A stretch of 64,000 nt of DNA from Xanthomonas sp. CFBP 8443 (GTDB lineage: Bacteria > Pseudomonadota > Gammaproteobacteria > Xanthomonadales > Xanthomonadaceae), in the NCBI RefSeq assembly GCF_025666195.1, contig NZ_CP102592.1, forward strand, positions 2,666,001-2,730,000, written 5' to 3'. Positions 37,407-49,400 of the stretch are shown piece after piece; the stretch's first letter is position 1, and each line of letters begins with the position of its first letter. Both the position numbers and the translations under genes were made by a program. The notes under the pieces are model-generated. The model searched no databases. It was not told where the DNA came from and saw only the letters and a program-made list of their open reading frames with translations.

Positions 37407-40400
37407 TGATCGATTCCCGTTCGAGCATGGCGCGCAATTCCTCTTCGGAAAGCGAATCCAGTTCGTTCTGCATGTGTTCCAAGTCCTCGCCCAGGAAGAC
37501 CTCCCGCTGCAGTTCGCCGATCGATCCGGCCAGCTCCGAAAGCATTGGCTGCTCGAACAGCACCCGCAGCGGCACGTCGACGTGGAACTGCTCGCGGATG
37601 CGGATCACCAGCTGCATCACCAGCAGCGAGTGCCCGCCCAGCTCGAAGAAATGGTCGTTGCGGCCGACATGCTGCAGATTCAGCAGCTCCTGCCAGATCG
37701 CCGCCATCCCTTGCTCGATCTCGCCCGCCGGCGCCTCGTAGGCGCGGCTCGCCACCGCGGCCTGGTCGGGCGCCGGCAGCGCCTTGCGGTCCAGCTTGCC
37801 GTTCGGCGTCAGCGGCAAGGCCGGCAACAGCACGCACGCGCTCGGGATCATGTACTCGGGCAGGTCCTGCAACAGCTCCTCGCGCAGGCTCGCGATCGAC
37901 AGCTCGGTGTGCTCCTGCGCGACCACGTAGGCGATGAGCCGCTTGTCGCCTTCGACGTCTTCGCGCGCGATCACCACCGCCTCGCGCACCCCGGCGCAGC
38001 CGCGCAACTTCGCCTCGATCTCGCCCAGTTCGATGCGGAAACCGCGGATCTTCACCTGGAAATCGTTGCGCCCCAGGTATTCCAGGGTGCCGTCGGCACG
38101 CCAGCGGCCCAGGTCGCCGGTCCGGTACATCCGTGCCTGCGGGTCGTCCGAGAACCGGTCCTTCACGAAGCGCTCGGCGGTCAGGTCCGGACGGTGCAAG
38201 TAGCCGCGCGCCACGCCGACCCCGCCGATGTGGATCTCACCGGCCACGCCCAGCGGCACCGGCTCGCCGCGCGCGTCGAGCAGGTAGATCCTCGCGTTCG
38301 CCAACGGCTTGCCGATCACTGGCCCCGCCACCGAGGCGCCGATGTCCTCGATCGTCGCGTCCACCGTCGCCTCGGTCGGGCCGTACATGTTGTGGAAGCG
38401 CACCACCGGCGAGGCCTTGAGCCGCTCCCACATCCCTGCCCCGATCGCCTCGCCGCCCAGCAGCACGTTGCGCGGGCGGTGGCCGCCCGGTTCCAGCAGC
38501 CCGGCGCTCAGCAGGCCTTCCAGCTGCGATGGCGTGCTGTCGAACGCATCGATCCGCTGCTCTTCCAGGAACGCCAGCAAGGCTGGACCGCTGGCGCGGA
38601 TCGCCTGCGGGATCAGCACCAGGCAGTGGCCGGACAGCAACTGCAACAAGCCCTTCAGCGACATGTCGAACGAGAATGCCGCGTTCAAGGCCACCCGCAC
38701 GTTCGGCCCGCAGCTGCGGTGGGTGGTGCGCGTCATCGCCTGCCAGAAGTTCACCGCCGAGCGGTGTTCGACCATCACCCCCTTCGGCTGGCCGGTCGAG
38801 CCCGACGTGTAGATCACGTAGGCCACGTCGCGCGAGGTCAGGTTCGCAACGACCGGATTCGCCAGATCTGACGCAGTCTCTTCAACCTCCGCGTCGAGCA
38901 CGATCGCCGGCACGTCGAGTCCATCCAGCATCGGCAGCCGCGCGCGCAGCACCGCTTGCGTCAGCACCGCCATCGGTGCGCTGTCGGCGAGCATGTAGGC
39001 CAGGCGATCGGCCGGATAGGCCGGGTCCAGCGGCACGTAGGCAGCCCCGGCCTTGAGCACGCCGAGCACGCCCACCACCATCGCCAGGCTGCGCTCGGCA
39101 CAGATCGCGACCCGGTCGCCGGGGGTCACGCCCATGGCGATCAGGCGATGCGCCACCGCGTTCGCGCGCCGGTTCAGCGCCGCGTAGCTCAGCCGGTCGC
39201 CGGCGTACTCCAGCGCATCCGCATCCGGCTGCTGCGCCGCCTGCGCTTCGAACAGGCCGTGGATCGTCGCCAAGTGCGGATATGCCGTATCGGTCGCGTT
39301 GAAAGCAAACAGCATCCGCTGGCGCTCGAATGCCGGCAGCGCCGTCACAGAACGGACCGGCAATGTCGGCGAGGCTTCGAGCGCGTCCACCAATCCCTCG
39401 ATAGCCGCGGCCAGATACCCGACCATCCGCTCCGGATCGATCCCCGCACCGCATTGCACCACCAGCGCGAAGGCCTGCCCGAAATCGTCCACCGACATCG
39501 TCAACGGATAGTTGGTGCGCACCTCGTCGCTGATCACACGCATGCCGTCCCACGCGGGCGCGACCGTACCGGCGTCGTCGAGGTTGTGGCGGTAGTTGAA
39601 CAGCGCCGTAAACAGCGGCAGCGGCACCTGGATGCCGCTGCAACGCTGCGCGAGCGCCAGCGGCGACTGTTCGTGCGACAGCAAGGCGCCCAGCTGCCGG
39701 TACGTCTCGCGCACAGTGTCGGCTACGCTGGCCTCCGCCAGACGGATGCGGATCGGCAACGTATTGATAAACATGCCGACCACGTGTTCAGTGCTTTCGG
39801 TCTCCTGCAGGCGGCCGGACAGCACCGTGCCGAACACCACATCGTCGCGGCCGCTGCACTGCGCCAACACCTGTGCCCACGCGACGTGGAACAGGACCGA
39901 CGATGTCACGCCCTCGCGCCGTGCGCTGTCGCGGATCCGCTTCGCCAGCGCGTCGTCGAGACGCAGGCGCCCTTCTTCCACCTTGCCGCCGCTATCAGCC
40001 TGCACGTTCAACACGCCGAACGGCGCGGTCGGCTCGTCGACGTCCCCCAGCCGCTCGCGGAAATACGCCTCATGCTCGGCTTCCGGCACCGCCAGCGTGC
40101 GTGCGATGAAGTCGCGATATGGCATCGGCGGCGGCAATGCGTCCTCGTGCCCTTCCAGCAGCGTCTGGATCTCCGCCAGGATCAAATCCTGGGCGATATG
40201 GTCGCAGACCATGTGGTGGTTCAGCAGCGCCAGCAGCCAATGGCCCGTGGCCGGGTCGCGAACGACATGCGCAGCCAGGAGCGGCGCCCGCCGCAAATCC
40301 ACTCGGATCCGGCCCGGATCGGTGTGCGCCAGCAACTGCGCCAATGCCGGCGTGTCCGCCGATAGCGACAGTTCGTGCACCGGCAGCGACGCATGCCGCT

Positions 40401-43400
40401 GTACGACCTGCACCGGCTTGCTCAGACCTTCCCAATGCACCGCGCTTCGCAGGATGTCGTGACGGTTGATCACCCGCTGCAACGCGGCCAGGAACGCGTC
40501 CAACTGCGCGCGCTCGTCGAATTCCGCGACCGTGCACAACAAATAGGTGTCGCCGCCGGTTTCGCGTTCGAGCAGGTGGTGGAACAAGATGCCCTGCTGC
40601 AGCGGCGCCAGCGGATAGGCGTCCTGGATGTTTCCCACCCCGCCGGGCACGGCGACGACGAAGGCATCGATTTCATCTTGGGTCAGCCGCACCAGCGGCA
40701 ACAGCTCCGGCGTGATCCGCACGGTCGCCTGGGTGATCGGATTCGGCGGCACATCCGTTCGCCGTGACGGTACAGCGGCGGACAACCTCGCCGTCAAACC
40801 GCTCAGTGTCGGCGCCATGAACACCGTGCGCACATCCGTACCGAAGCCGCGCCGGCGCAACTGCTCGATCAGGCCGATCACCAGCAGCGAATGCCCGCCG
40901 AGTTCGAAGAAATGGTCATGACGTCCCACGCGCTCCACGCCCAGCAACGCCTGCCACACCTCGGCAACGGCAGATTCGGCGTCGCCAACCGGCGCCTCGT
41001 ACTCGCGGCTGACCAGCGCGGCCTGATCGGGCTCCGGCAACGCCTTGCGATCAAGCTTGCCGTTCGGTGTCAGCGGTAACGCATCCAGCCTCACGAATGC
41101 GCTCGGAACCATGTAGTCGGGCAGGTCAAGCAGCAGTTCCTCGCGCAATGCCGCCACGGACACTGCGGCACCGTCGTGCGGCACGATGTAGGCGAGCAGG
41201 CGCCTGTCACCCGCCGTGCCCACGCGTGCGATCACCACCGCTTCGCGCACGCCAGCGCACGCTGCGAGCCTGGCTTCGATCTCGCCAGGTTCGACCCGGA
41301 ATCCGCGGATCTTTACCTGGAAATCGTTGCGCCCCAGATATTCGATGTTGCCGTCTTCGCGATAACGTGCGCGATCGCCGCTCTTGTACATGCGCGCCGT
41401 CGGATCCGCGTTGAACGGATCGTGCAGGAAACGTTCGGCGGTGAGTTGCGGGCGGTTCAGATAGCCGCGGGTTACGCCGTCACCACCGATGTGGATTTCG
41501 CCAGCGACGCCCAGCGGCACCGGCTGCAGATGCGCATCAAGGATGTAGATCCGGGTGTTCGCCAGTGGCCGCCCGATGGTGGCGCTGGCCATCGCTTGGT
41601 TGAACTCGTCGTAGCGCACGTACGCCGCCGTGCACGAGACCGTGGTCTCGGTGGGACCGTAGGTGTTGATGAGCTTCAACGCGGGCGGGCGCAGCGCGTC
41701 CCAGACCTGCAGCTTCTGCGTCGACAGCGCGTCGCCGGTGACGTTGATCAGCCGCAGCCCCTGCAACTGGCGCTGCGCTCGGCCCGGATCACGTTGCCAT
41801 TGGGTCACCAGCGTATGCCAATGCGCTGCGGTGATGTGCACGAAGGTGAGCGGCAGCGCTGCTTCGTCGTCGCTGCCGAAGATCCGGCTGGTCGGCGCCA
41901 GGGCTGCGCCGCCGCACAGGGCCGGCAGCATTTCTTCGACCGATATGTCGAAGTTCAAGGAGTTCTGCTGCAACACCATGTCGCCAGGCACGATGCCGAA
42001 CAGGCGCATCGCATCGACGACGTAGTTGACCAGGCTGCGGTGCTCCACCATCACACCCTTGGGTTGCCCGGTAGTGCCCGAGGTGTAGATGACGTAGGCC
42101 AGATGGCGCGAGGTCAGGCCCGGTACGACCGGATCGTGCGCGGGATGCTCGGCCCGCATTTCCTCGCGATCCAGCAGAATCAACGGAAGCGCGGCCCCGT
42201 TAGCATTCGACGCGGCAGCCAGGCCTGAAAGGTTGGACTGCGCCAGCAGTGCCACCGGTGCGCTGTCGTCGAGCATGAAGGCCAGGCGATCGGCTGGATA
42301 CGCCGGGTCCAATGGCACATAGGCGCCGCCGGCCTTGAGTATGCCCAGCACGCCGATCACCATCGCCGGATTGCGCTCGGCGCAGATCGCAACGCGGTTG
42401 CCCGGCGCCACGCCGAGCGCGATCAGGCGATGCGCCAGCCGGTTCGCGCGCCGGTTCAGTTCGCCATAGCACAGGCGGTCGCCTTCGAACGCGACCGCCA
42501 CCGCGTCCGGGCGTTCCCGCACCTGCGCTTCGAACAAGGCGTGGATGCAGGCGTCGCGTGGATAATCGGCATCCGTCGCGTTGAAGGCCACCAGCAATTG
42601 ATGGCGCTCGGCGTCGCTCAGCAGCGGCAATGCGCTGACACGCTGCGCCGGATCGGACACCAGTGCCCGCAACAGGAACTCGAAATGGCCCGCCAGGCGC
42701 TCGATGCGCGCACGGTCGAACAGATCGGTCGCGTACTTCAACACACCGCATAGCGCGCCATCCAGTTCGGTCAGCGACAAGGTCAGATCGAACTGCGACG
42801 TCGGGCTTGGCGTTTCCTGCATGGCCAACATCAGCCCCGACATCCGTAACTCGCCTTGCGGCGTATTCTGCAGATCCAGCGATGCCTGGAACAGCGGACT
42901 GTGGCTGAGGCTGCGCGCGGGCTGCAGCGCTTCGACCACCTGTTCGAACGGCAGGTCCTGGTGCGCGTACGCGCCCAGCGTCGTCGCCTTGATCTGTGCC
43001 AGCAACTCGGCCACGCTCGGGTCCGCATCCAGCTTCACGCGCAACGCCAGCGTGTTGACGAAGAAGCCGACCATCGGCTCGACCTCGGCGCGCTGCCGGT
43101 TCGCGATCGGGCTGCCGATCACCACCTCGTCCTGCCCACTCAAGCGTGACAGCAGCGCCGACCACCCCGCCAACAGCGTCATGAACAGGGTCACGCCGTG
43201 GCGCTGCGACAAGGCGTGCAACGCCCCCGTCAGTTCCTGCCCCAGGCGTACCTCCACCGCATCGCCCCGGTAGCTTTGCGTGGCCGGGCGCGACCGGTCG
43301 CTCGGCAGTTCGAGCAAGGCCGGCGCCCCGGCCAGGTGCTCGCGCCAGAAGGCGATCTGCCGCTGCAGCACATCGCCCTGCAGCCACTGCCGTTGCCATG

Positions 43401-46400
43401 CCGCATAGTCGGCGTACTGGATCGGCAGCGGCGCCAGCGGATCGGCCTCGCCCTGGCTGAAGGCCGCATACAGCGCGCCGAGTTCCCGGATCAGCAGCGC
43501 GATCGACCAGCCGTCGGAGACGATGTGGTGCTGGGTGACCAGCAGCACGTGGTCATCGTCGGCCAGCTGCAGCAGCCGGCCGCGGATCAGCGGGCCGGCC
43601 GCCAGGTCGAACGGCGCGCGTGCCTCTTCGGCGCTCAGCTCGGCCAGCGCCGCGGCCTGCGCCGATGCCTCCATCGCACGCAGGTCGTGTTCGAGCAGGG
43701 CGAAGCCGATGCCTTCGGAGACGATGACCTGGTGCGGCGCGCCATCGGCACTGGCGAAGATCGTGCGCAGGCTCTCGTGCCGCACCACGATCCGGTCCAG
43801 GCTCGTGCGCAAGGCGGTGCGGTGCAGCTCCCCGGTCAACCGCAACGCGGCGGGAATGTGGTAGGCCTCCGCCGCGGCATGATCGAGCTGGTCCAGGAAC
43901 CACAGCCGCTGCTGTGCCCACGAGAGCGGCAGCGGTGCGCTACGGTCCACCGGCTCGATCGCGCCATGCGTCGACGCCTCCGCGCTGGAGGCGATCCGCG
44001 CCAACCCGGACAGGGTCGGCTGCGCGAACACGTCGCGCAACGCCACGTCCACGCCCAGCGCGCCGCGCAGGCGCGTCACCAGCCGCACCGCCAGCAGCGA
44101 GTGCCCGCCCAGTTCGAAGAAGTGATCGTGGCGGCCGACACGTTCGAGTCCCAGCAGTTCCTGCCAGACCTCGGCGATCGCCTGTTCGGTCGCGCCGACG
44201 GGCGCCTCGTAGGCCCGGCTCGCGACCGCGTCCAGGTCGGGGGCCGGCAAGGCCTTGCGATCGAGCTTGCCGTTGGGCGTCAGCGGCAACGCCTGCAGCT
44301 GCACGAACGCGCCGGGGATCATGTACTCGGGCAGGTCCTGCGCCAGTTGCTCGCGCAACGCGGCGATCGAGGGTGCACTGGCGCCGTCCTGCGCCACCAC
44401 ATACGCCACCAGCCGCTTGTCGCCGGCCAGGTCCTCGCGCGCGACCACCACCGCCTCGCGCACGTTCGCACAGACGGCGAGCCTGGCCTCGACCTCGCCC
44501 AACTCGATCCGGAAGCCGCGGATCTTCACCTGGAAGTCGTTACGGCCCAGGTACTCGATGGTACCGTCCGGTCGCCAGCGACCGAGGTCGCCGGTCTTGT
44601 ACATGCGCGCACCGGCGCCTGGCGCGAACGGATCGGCCAGGAAGCGTTCGACGGTCAGGTCCGGGCGGTTCAAATAGCCGCGCGCAACACCGGCACCGCC
44701 GATGTGGATCTCGCCGGCCACACCGATCGGCACCGCCTCGCCCTCCCCGTCCAGGATGTAGATCTGCGTATTGGCGATCGGCCGGCCGATCGGCGGCAGC
44801 GCCGGCCACTGCTCCGGCGCGCCGGAGAGCGTCAACGCAGTGACGACGTGGGTTTCGGTAGGGCCATATTGGTTGTGCAACCGGCAGGCCGGGTTCGTTG
44901 CAAAGAACGCCTTGACTACCGGATTGGCGAACAGTTGCTCGCCGGCGGTGACCACGTTCCGCAGCGACGGCAAGGCCGCTTGCGCATGCTCGGCTGCAGC
45001 CGCGAGTCCCTGCAGCGCCACGAACGGCAGGAAGATGCGCTGCACCGCATGGGCCTGGATGAAGCCGATCAGCTCGAACGGATCCTGCCGAACCGCTTCG
45101 TTCACCAGGATCAGGCATCCGCCCGAGCCCAGGGTATAGAACATCTCTTGGAACGCGACATCGAATCCGAGCGCGGAGAACTGCAGCACGCGCTCATGCT
45201 CGACGGCTTCGGACTCTTGCACACCTTGCCATTCCAGCAGGTTACGCAGCGCCCGATGCGGCATCGCCACGCCCTTCGGCTGCCCGGTCGAGCCGGACGT
45301 GTAGATCACGTAGGCCAGATGATCCGAGGCCAAGCCCTGCGGGCACGGGTCATGATCAGGCTGGCCCGCCAGCACCGCGGCGGCGTCCAGTGTCAGCCAG
45401 GTTGCCGCCGACGACGCAAGATGCAGCGAAAGCAGGCGTTCGCGCAACGCCGTCTGCGTCAACACCGCCACAGGCGCACAGTCTTCCAGGACATAGGCGA
45501 GACGTTCGTTCGGATACGCGGGATCGAGCGGGACGTAGGCGGCTCCCGCTTTCAGCGTACCCAGCACGCCTACCACCATCTCCAGGCTGCGTTCGACGCA
45601 GATCGCAACCCGGGCGTCGGGTTCGACCCCGAGCAGCATCAGGCGATGCGCAAGCCGGTTCGCACGGCGGTTCAATTCGCCATAACTCAACTGCTCGCCG
45701 TCGAACTCCACCGCGATGACGTCCGGGTTTCGCGCCGCCTGCGCCTCGAACTGGGCATGGATCGTCTCGTGCGATGGATAGGCCGACTGCGTCGCATTGA
45801 ACGCCGTCAGCACCTGCGCGCGCGCCGATGCCGACAGCAGCGGCAAGCGCGCGACGGACTGATTCTCGCCTGCGACCATCGCTTCGAGCAGTGTCTTCCA
45901 GCAGTCCAGCATGCGCTCGACGGTGCCGCGGTCGAACAGGTCGACGGCATACGTCAGGCCGCCGACCAGGCCCTCCGCTGTTTCGGTCAGCGACAGCGCG
46001 AGATCGAACTGCGCGGTCTGCTGCGCAGCGTCGACGACCGACAGCGCCAAGTCGGGAAGCGTTGCAGCTTCGCCGGCAGGCACGTTGTTCAAGGCCAATA
46101 GCACCTGGAACACCGGACTGTGGCTCAGGCTGCGCTCGGGCTGCAGGATTTCGACGACCTGCTCGAATGGCAGATCCTGGTGCGCGTAGGCCCCGAGCGT
46201 GGTCGACTTGATCTGCGCCAACAACTCGGCCACGCTCGGAGCCGACGACAGGTCGACGCGCAGTGCCAGCGTGTTGACGAAGAACCCGATCAGCGGTTCG
46301 ATTTCGGCGCGCTGGCGATTGGCCACCGGCGTGCCGATCACGACATCGTGCTGGCCGCTCAGCCGCGACAGCAACGTCGACCAGCCGGCCAGCAGCGTCA

Positions 46401-49400
46401 TGAACAAGGTGGCGCCGTGACGCGCCGACAGCGTGCGCAGCGCGGCCGTCAGCGCTTCGGGCACACGCACCTGGGCACGATCGCCGATGTAGCGCTGCAG
46501 CGCGGGCCGCGGCCGATCGGTCGGCAATTCCAGCAGTGTCGGCACGCCGCGCAAATGGTCGCGCCAGAAGCCGATCTGCGTCTGCAGCGCATCACCCTGC
46601 AGCCATTGCCGCTGCCACGCCGCGTAATCCGCATATTGCAGCTGCAACGCGGGCAATGGGTCGGCGTGGCCCTGGCTAAAGGCGGCATAGAGGGCGCTGA
46701 CTTCTCGCACCAGCACGCCGATCGACCAGCCGTCCGACACGATGTGATGCTGCGTCACCAGCAACAGGTGCTCGCGCTCGGCCAATTGCAGCAGGCGTCC
46801 ACGGATCAGCGGACCACACGCAAGGTCGAAGGGTGCGCGCGCTTCGCTTTCGCTCAGTTCGGCGACGGCAATGGCTTGCGCGACTATCTCCAATTCGCGC
46901 AAATCATGCCGAGTCAAAGCGAAACCTGAATCCGCTGGCGCGATCGTTTGCCGCGGCTCTCCGTCGACGCTGACGAATGTCGTACGCAGGCTTTCGTGCC
47001 GCGCCACGACCCGGTCCAGGCTCGCCTGCAATGCAGCCTGATCGAGCACCCCACTCAGCCGCAAAGCGGTCGGGATGTGATACGCCGCGCCGGCGCCGTC
47101 ATCGAGCTGATCGAGGAACCACAGCCGTTGCTGCGCCCACGACAACGGCAACGCCATGTCGCGCTGTACCGGCACGATCGCAGCCTGCGACGATACGGTC
47201 GCACCAGAGACAAGTTGCGCCAGCTCCGACAAGATCGGCCGCGCGAATACGTCGCGCAGCGGCACATCGATGCCAAGCATCGCGCGCAGGCGCGCCACCA
47301 GGCGAACCGCCAGCAGCGAGTGGCCGCCGAGTTCGAAGAAGTGATCGGCGCGACCGATCTGCTTCAGGCCGAGCAGTTCCTGCCAGAGCCCGGCAAGCAT
47401 CTGCTCGCTGTCGCCGACTGGCGCCTGATAGTCGCGGCTGGCGATCGCGCTTTGGTCGGGCGCGGGCAAGACCTTACGATCGAGCTTGCCGTTGGGCGTC
47501 AGCGGCAGCGCATCCAGGCCGACGAAGGCACTCGGGATCATGTACTCAGGCAAGTCCTGCGAAAGTTGCATGCGCAACTCCGCGGCCGACGGCGCCATGC
47601 CCGGCTGCGCCACAACATAGGCCACCAGACGCCGGTCGTCCGCTACATCCTCGCGGACGATCACAGCCGCTTCGCGCACACCTGCGCAAGCAGAGAGTTT
47701 CGCCTCGATTTCGCCGAGTTCGACGCGGAATCCGCGGATCTTTACCTGGAAGTCGTTGCGGCCGAGATACTGGAGGTTGCCGTCCGCCAACCAGCAGCCC
47801 ATGTCGCCTGTCCTGTACATGCGGGCATCGGCATCGTTGGAGAACGGATCGGCAAGGAAGCGTTCAGCGGTCAGGTCTGGGCGCCCCAGATAGCCACGGG
47901 CCACGCCGGCGCCGCCGATATGGAGTTCGCCTGCGACGCCGACCGGCAGCAACGCGCCATGCCGATCGAGCACATAGATGCGCGTGTTCGCGACAGGTCG
48001 GCCGATCGGTACAGGACCGCCATCGCCTGCGCTGGCGCGATACAGCGTCGCCCACACGGTGGCTTCGGTCGGGCCGTATTCGTTGTAGAGCGTCAACGTC
48101 GGCACGAAGCTTGCGGCCATGTCCCGTAACGCAGGCGGACAGGTCTCGCCAGCGACGATGATCTCCCGCAAGCTTCGCTCTGTATGCCGGCTAAGATGTT
48201 CCAGGATCAAGCGCGCGAGCGAAGGCACGCAAAGCAGCGTCGTGGCCTGGAGTCGTTCGACCAGAGCCGCGATCGCGTCCAGGTCCCGCGCGGATACCTC
48301 CTCCGGAATCAGCAAGGTGCCCGCGCTGGCCAAGGTGCCGAAGATTCCGGCAACCGAACTGTCGAACGCGATCGAGGACAGCAGCAGAAAACGCTCGTAC
48401 TTCGAGTACGCATGCGTGCGCGCCAGCGTCGAAGCCACGAGCTGCCGGTGTTCGACCATGACACCCTTCGGCCGCCCGGTCGAACCCGAGGTATAGATGA
48501 CGTAGGCAAGATGATGTGGCGCAAGCTCTTTCACCTGCGGATCGTGTTGTGGATGCTTCGCGATCGCACTCCGATCGTCCGCACCATCCAGCACCACCAT
48601 GCGTGGCGGATTCAGCACAGAGAGCCGCTCCGCGTGCACCGTATCGGTCAGCAGCGCGACCGGCGCACTGTCGCTCAACATGAAGGCTAGCCGCTCGGGC
48701 GGGTAGTCCGAGTCCAGCGGCACGTAGGCCGCACCTGCCTTCAGGATGCCGAGCACGCCGACCACCATCTCGATACCGCGCTCCATGCACAATGCGATGC
48801 GTTCGTCGCATCGCACGCCGAGCGCCGCCAGATGGTGCGCCAGTCGGTTCGCGCGATGGTTCAGTTCGCCGTAGCTCAGCCGTCCATCGCCGCACTCGAC
48901 CGCGACGGCATCCGGATGCCGTGCGGCTTGCGCTTCAAACAAGGCGTGGATCGTCTTGTCGTGCGGATGCTCGACCCGTGTAGCGTTGAATCCCGTCAGG
49001 ATGCGCTGGCGTTCGTCCAGCGACAGCAGCGACAGGCGGCTCAGGCTTTGCGCATCGTCGGCAACCATCGCTTCGAGCAGCGTCGTCCAATGCCCGAACA
49101 TCCGTTGCACGGTGGCCTGGTCGAACAGATCGACCGCATAGGCGAAGCTGCCGACCAGTCCGTCTGCCGTCTCGACCAGGGACAAGGTGAGATCGAACTG
49201 CGTGGTCCGTTGCGCGACATCGATCGTGGATAGCATCAGCCCCGGCAGGCGCAGCGCATCGGCGCTGGTGTTGTTCAGCGCCAGCAGTGCCTGGAACAGT
49301 GGACTGTGACTGAGGCTGCGCGCGGGTTGCAGCGCTTCGACCACCTGTTCGAACGGCAGGTCCTGGTGCGCGTACGCGCCCAGCGTCGTCGCCTTGATCT

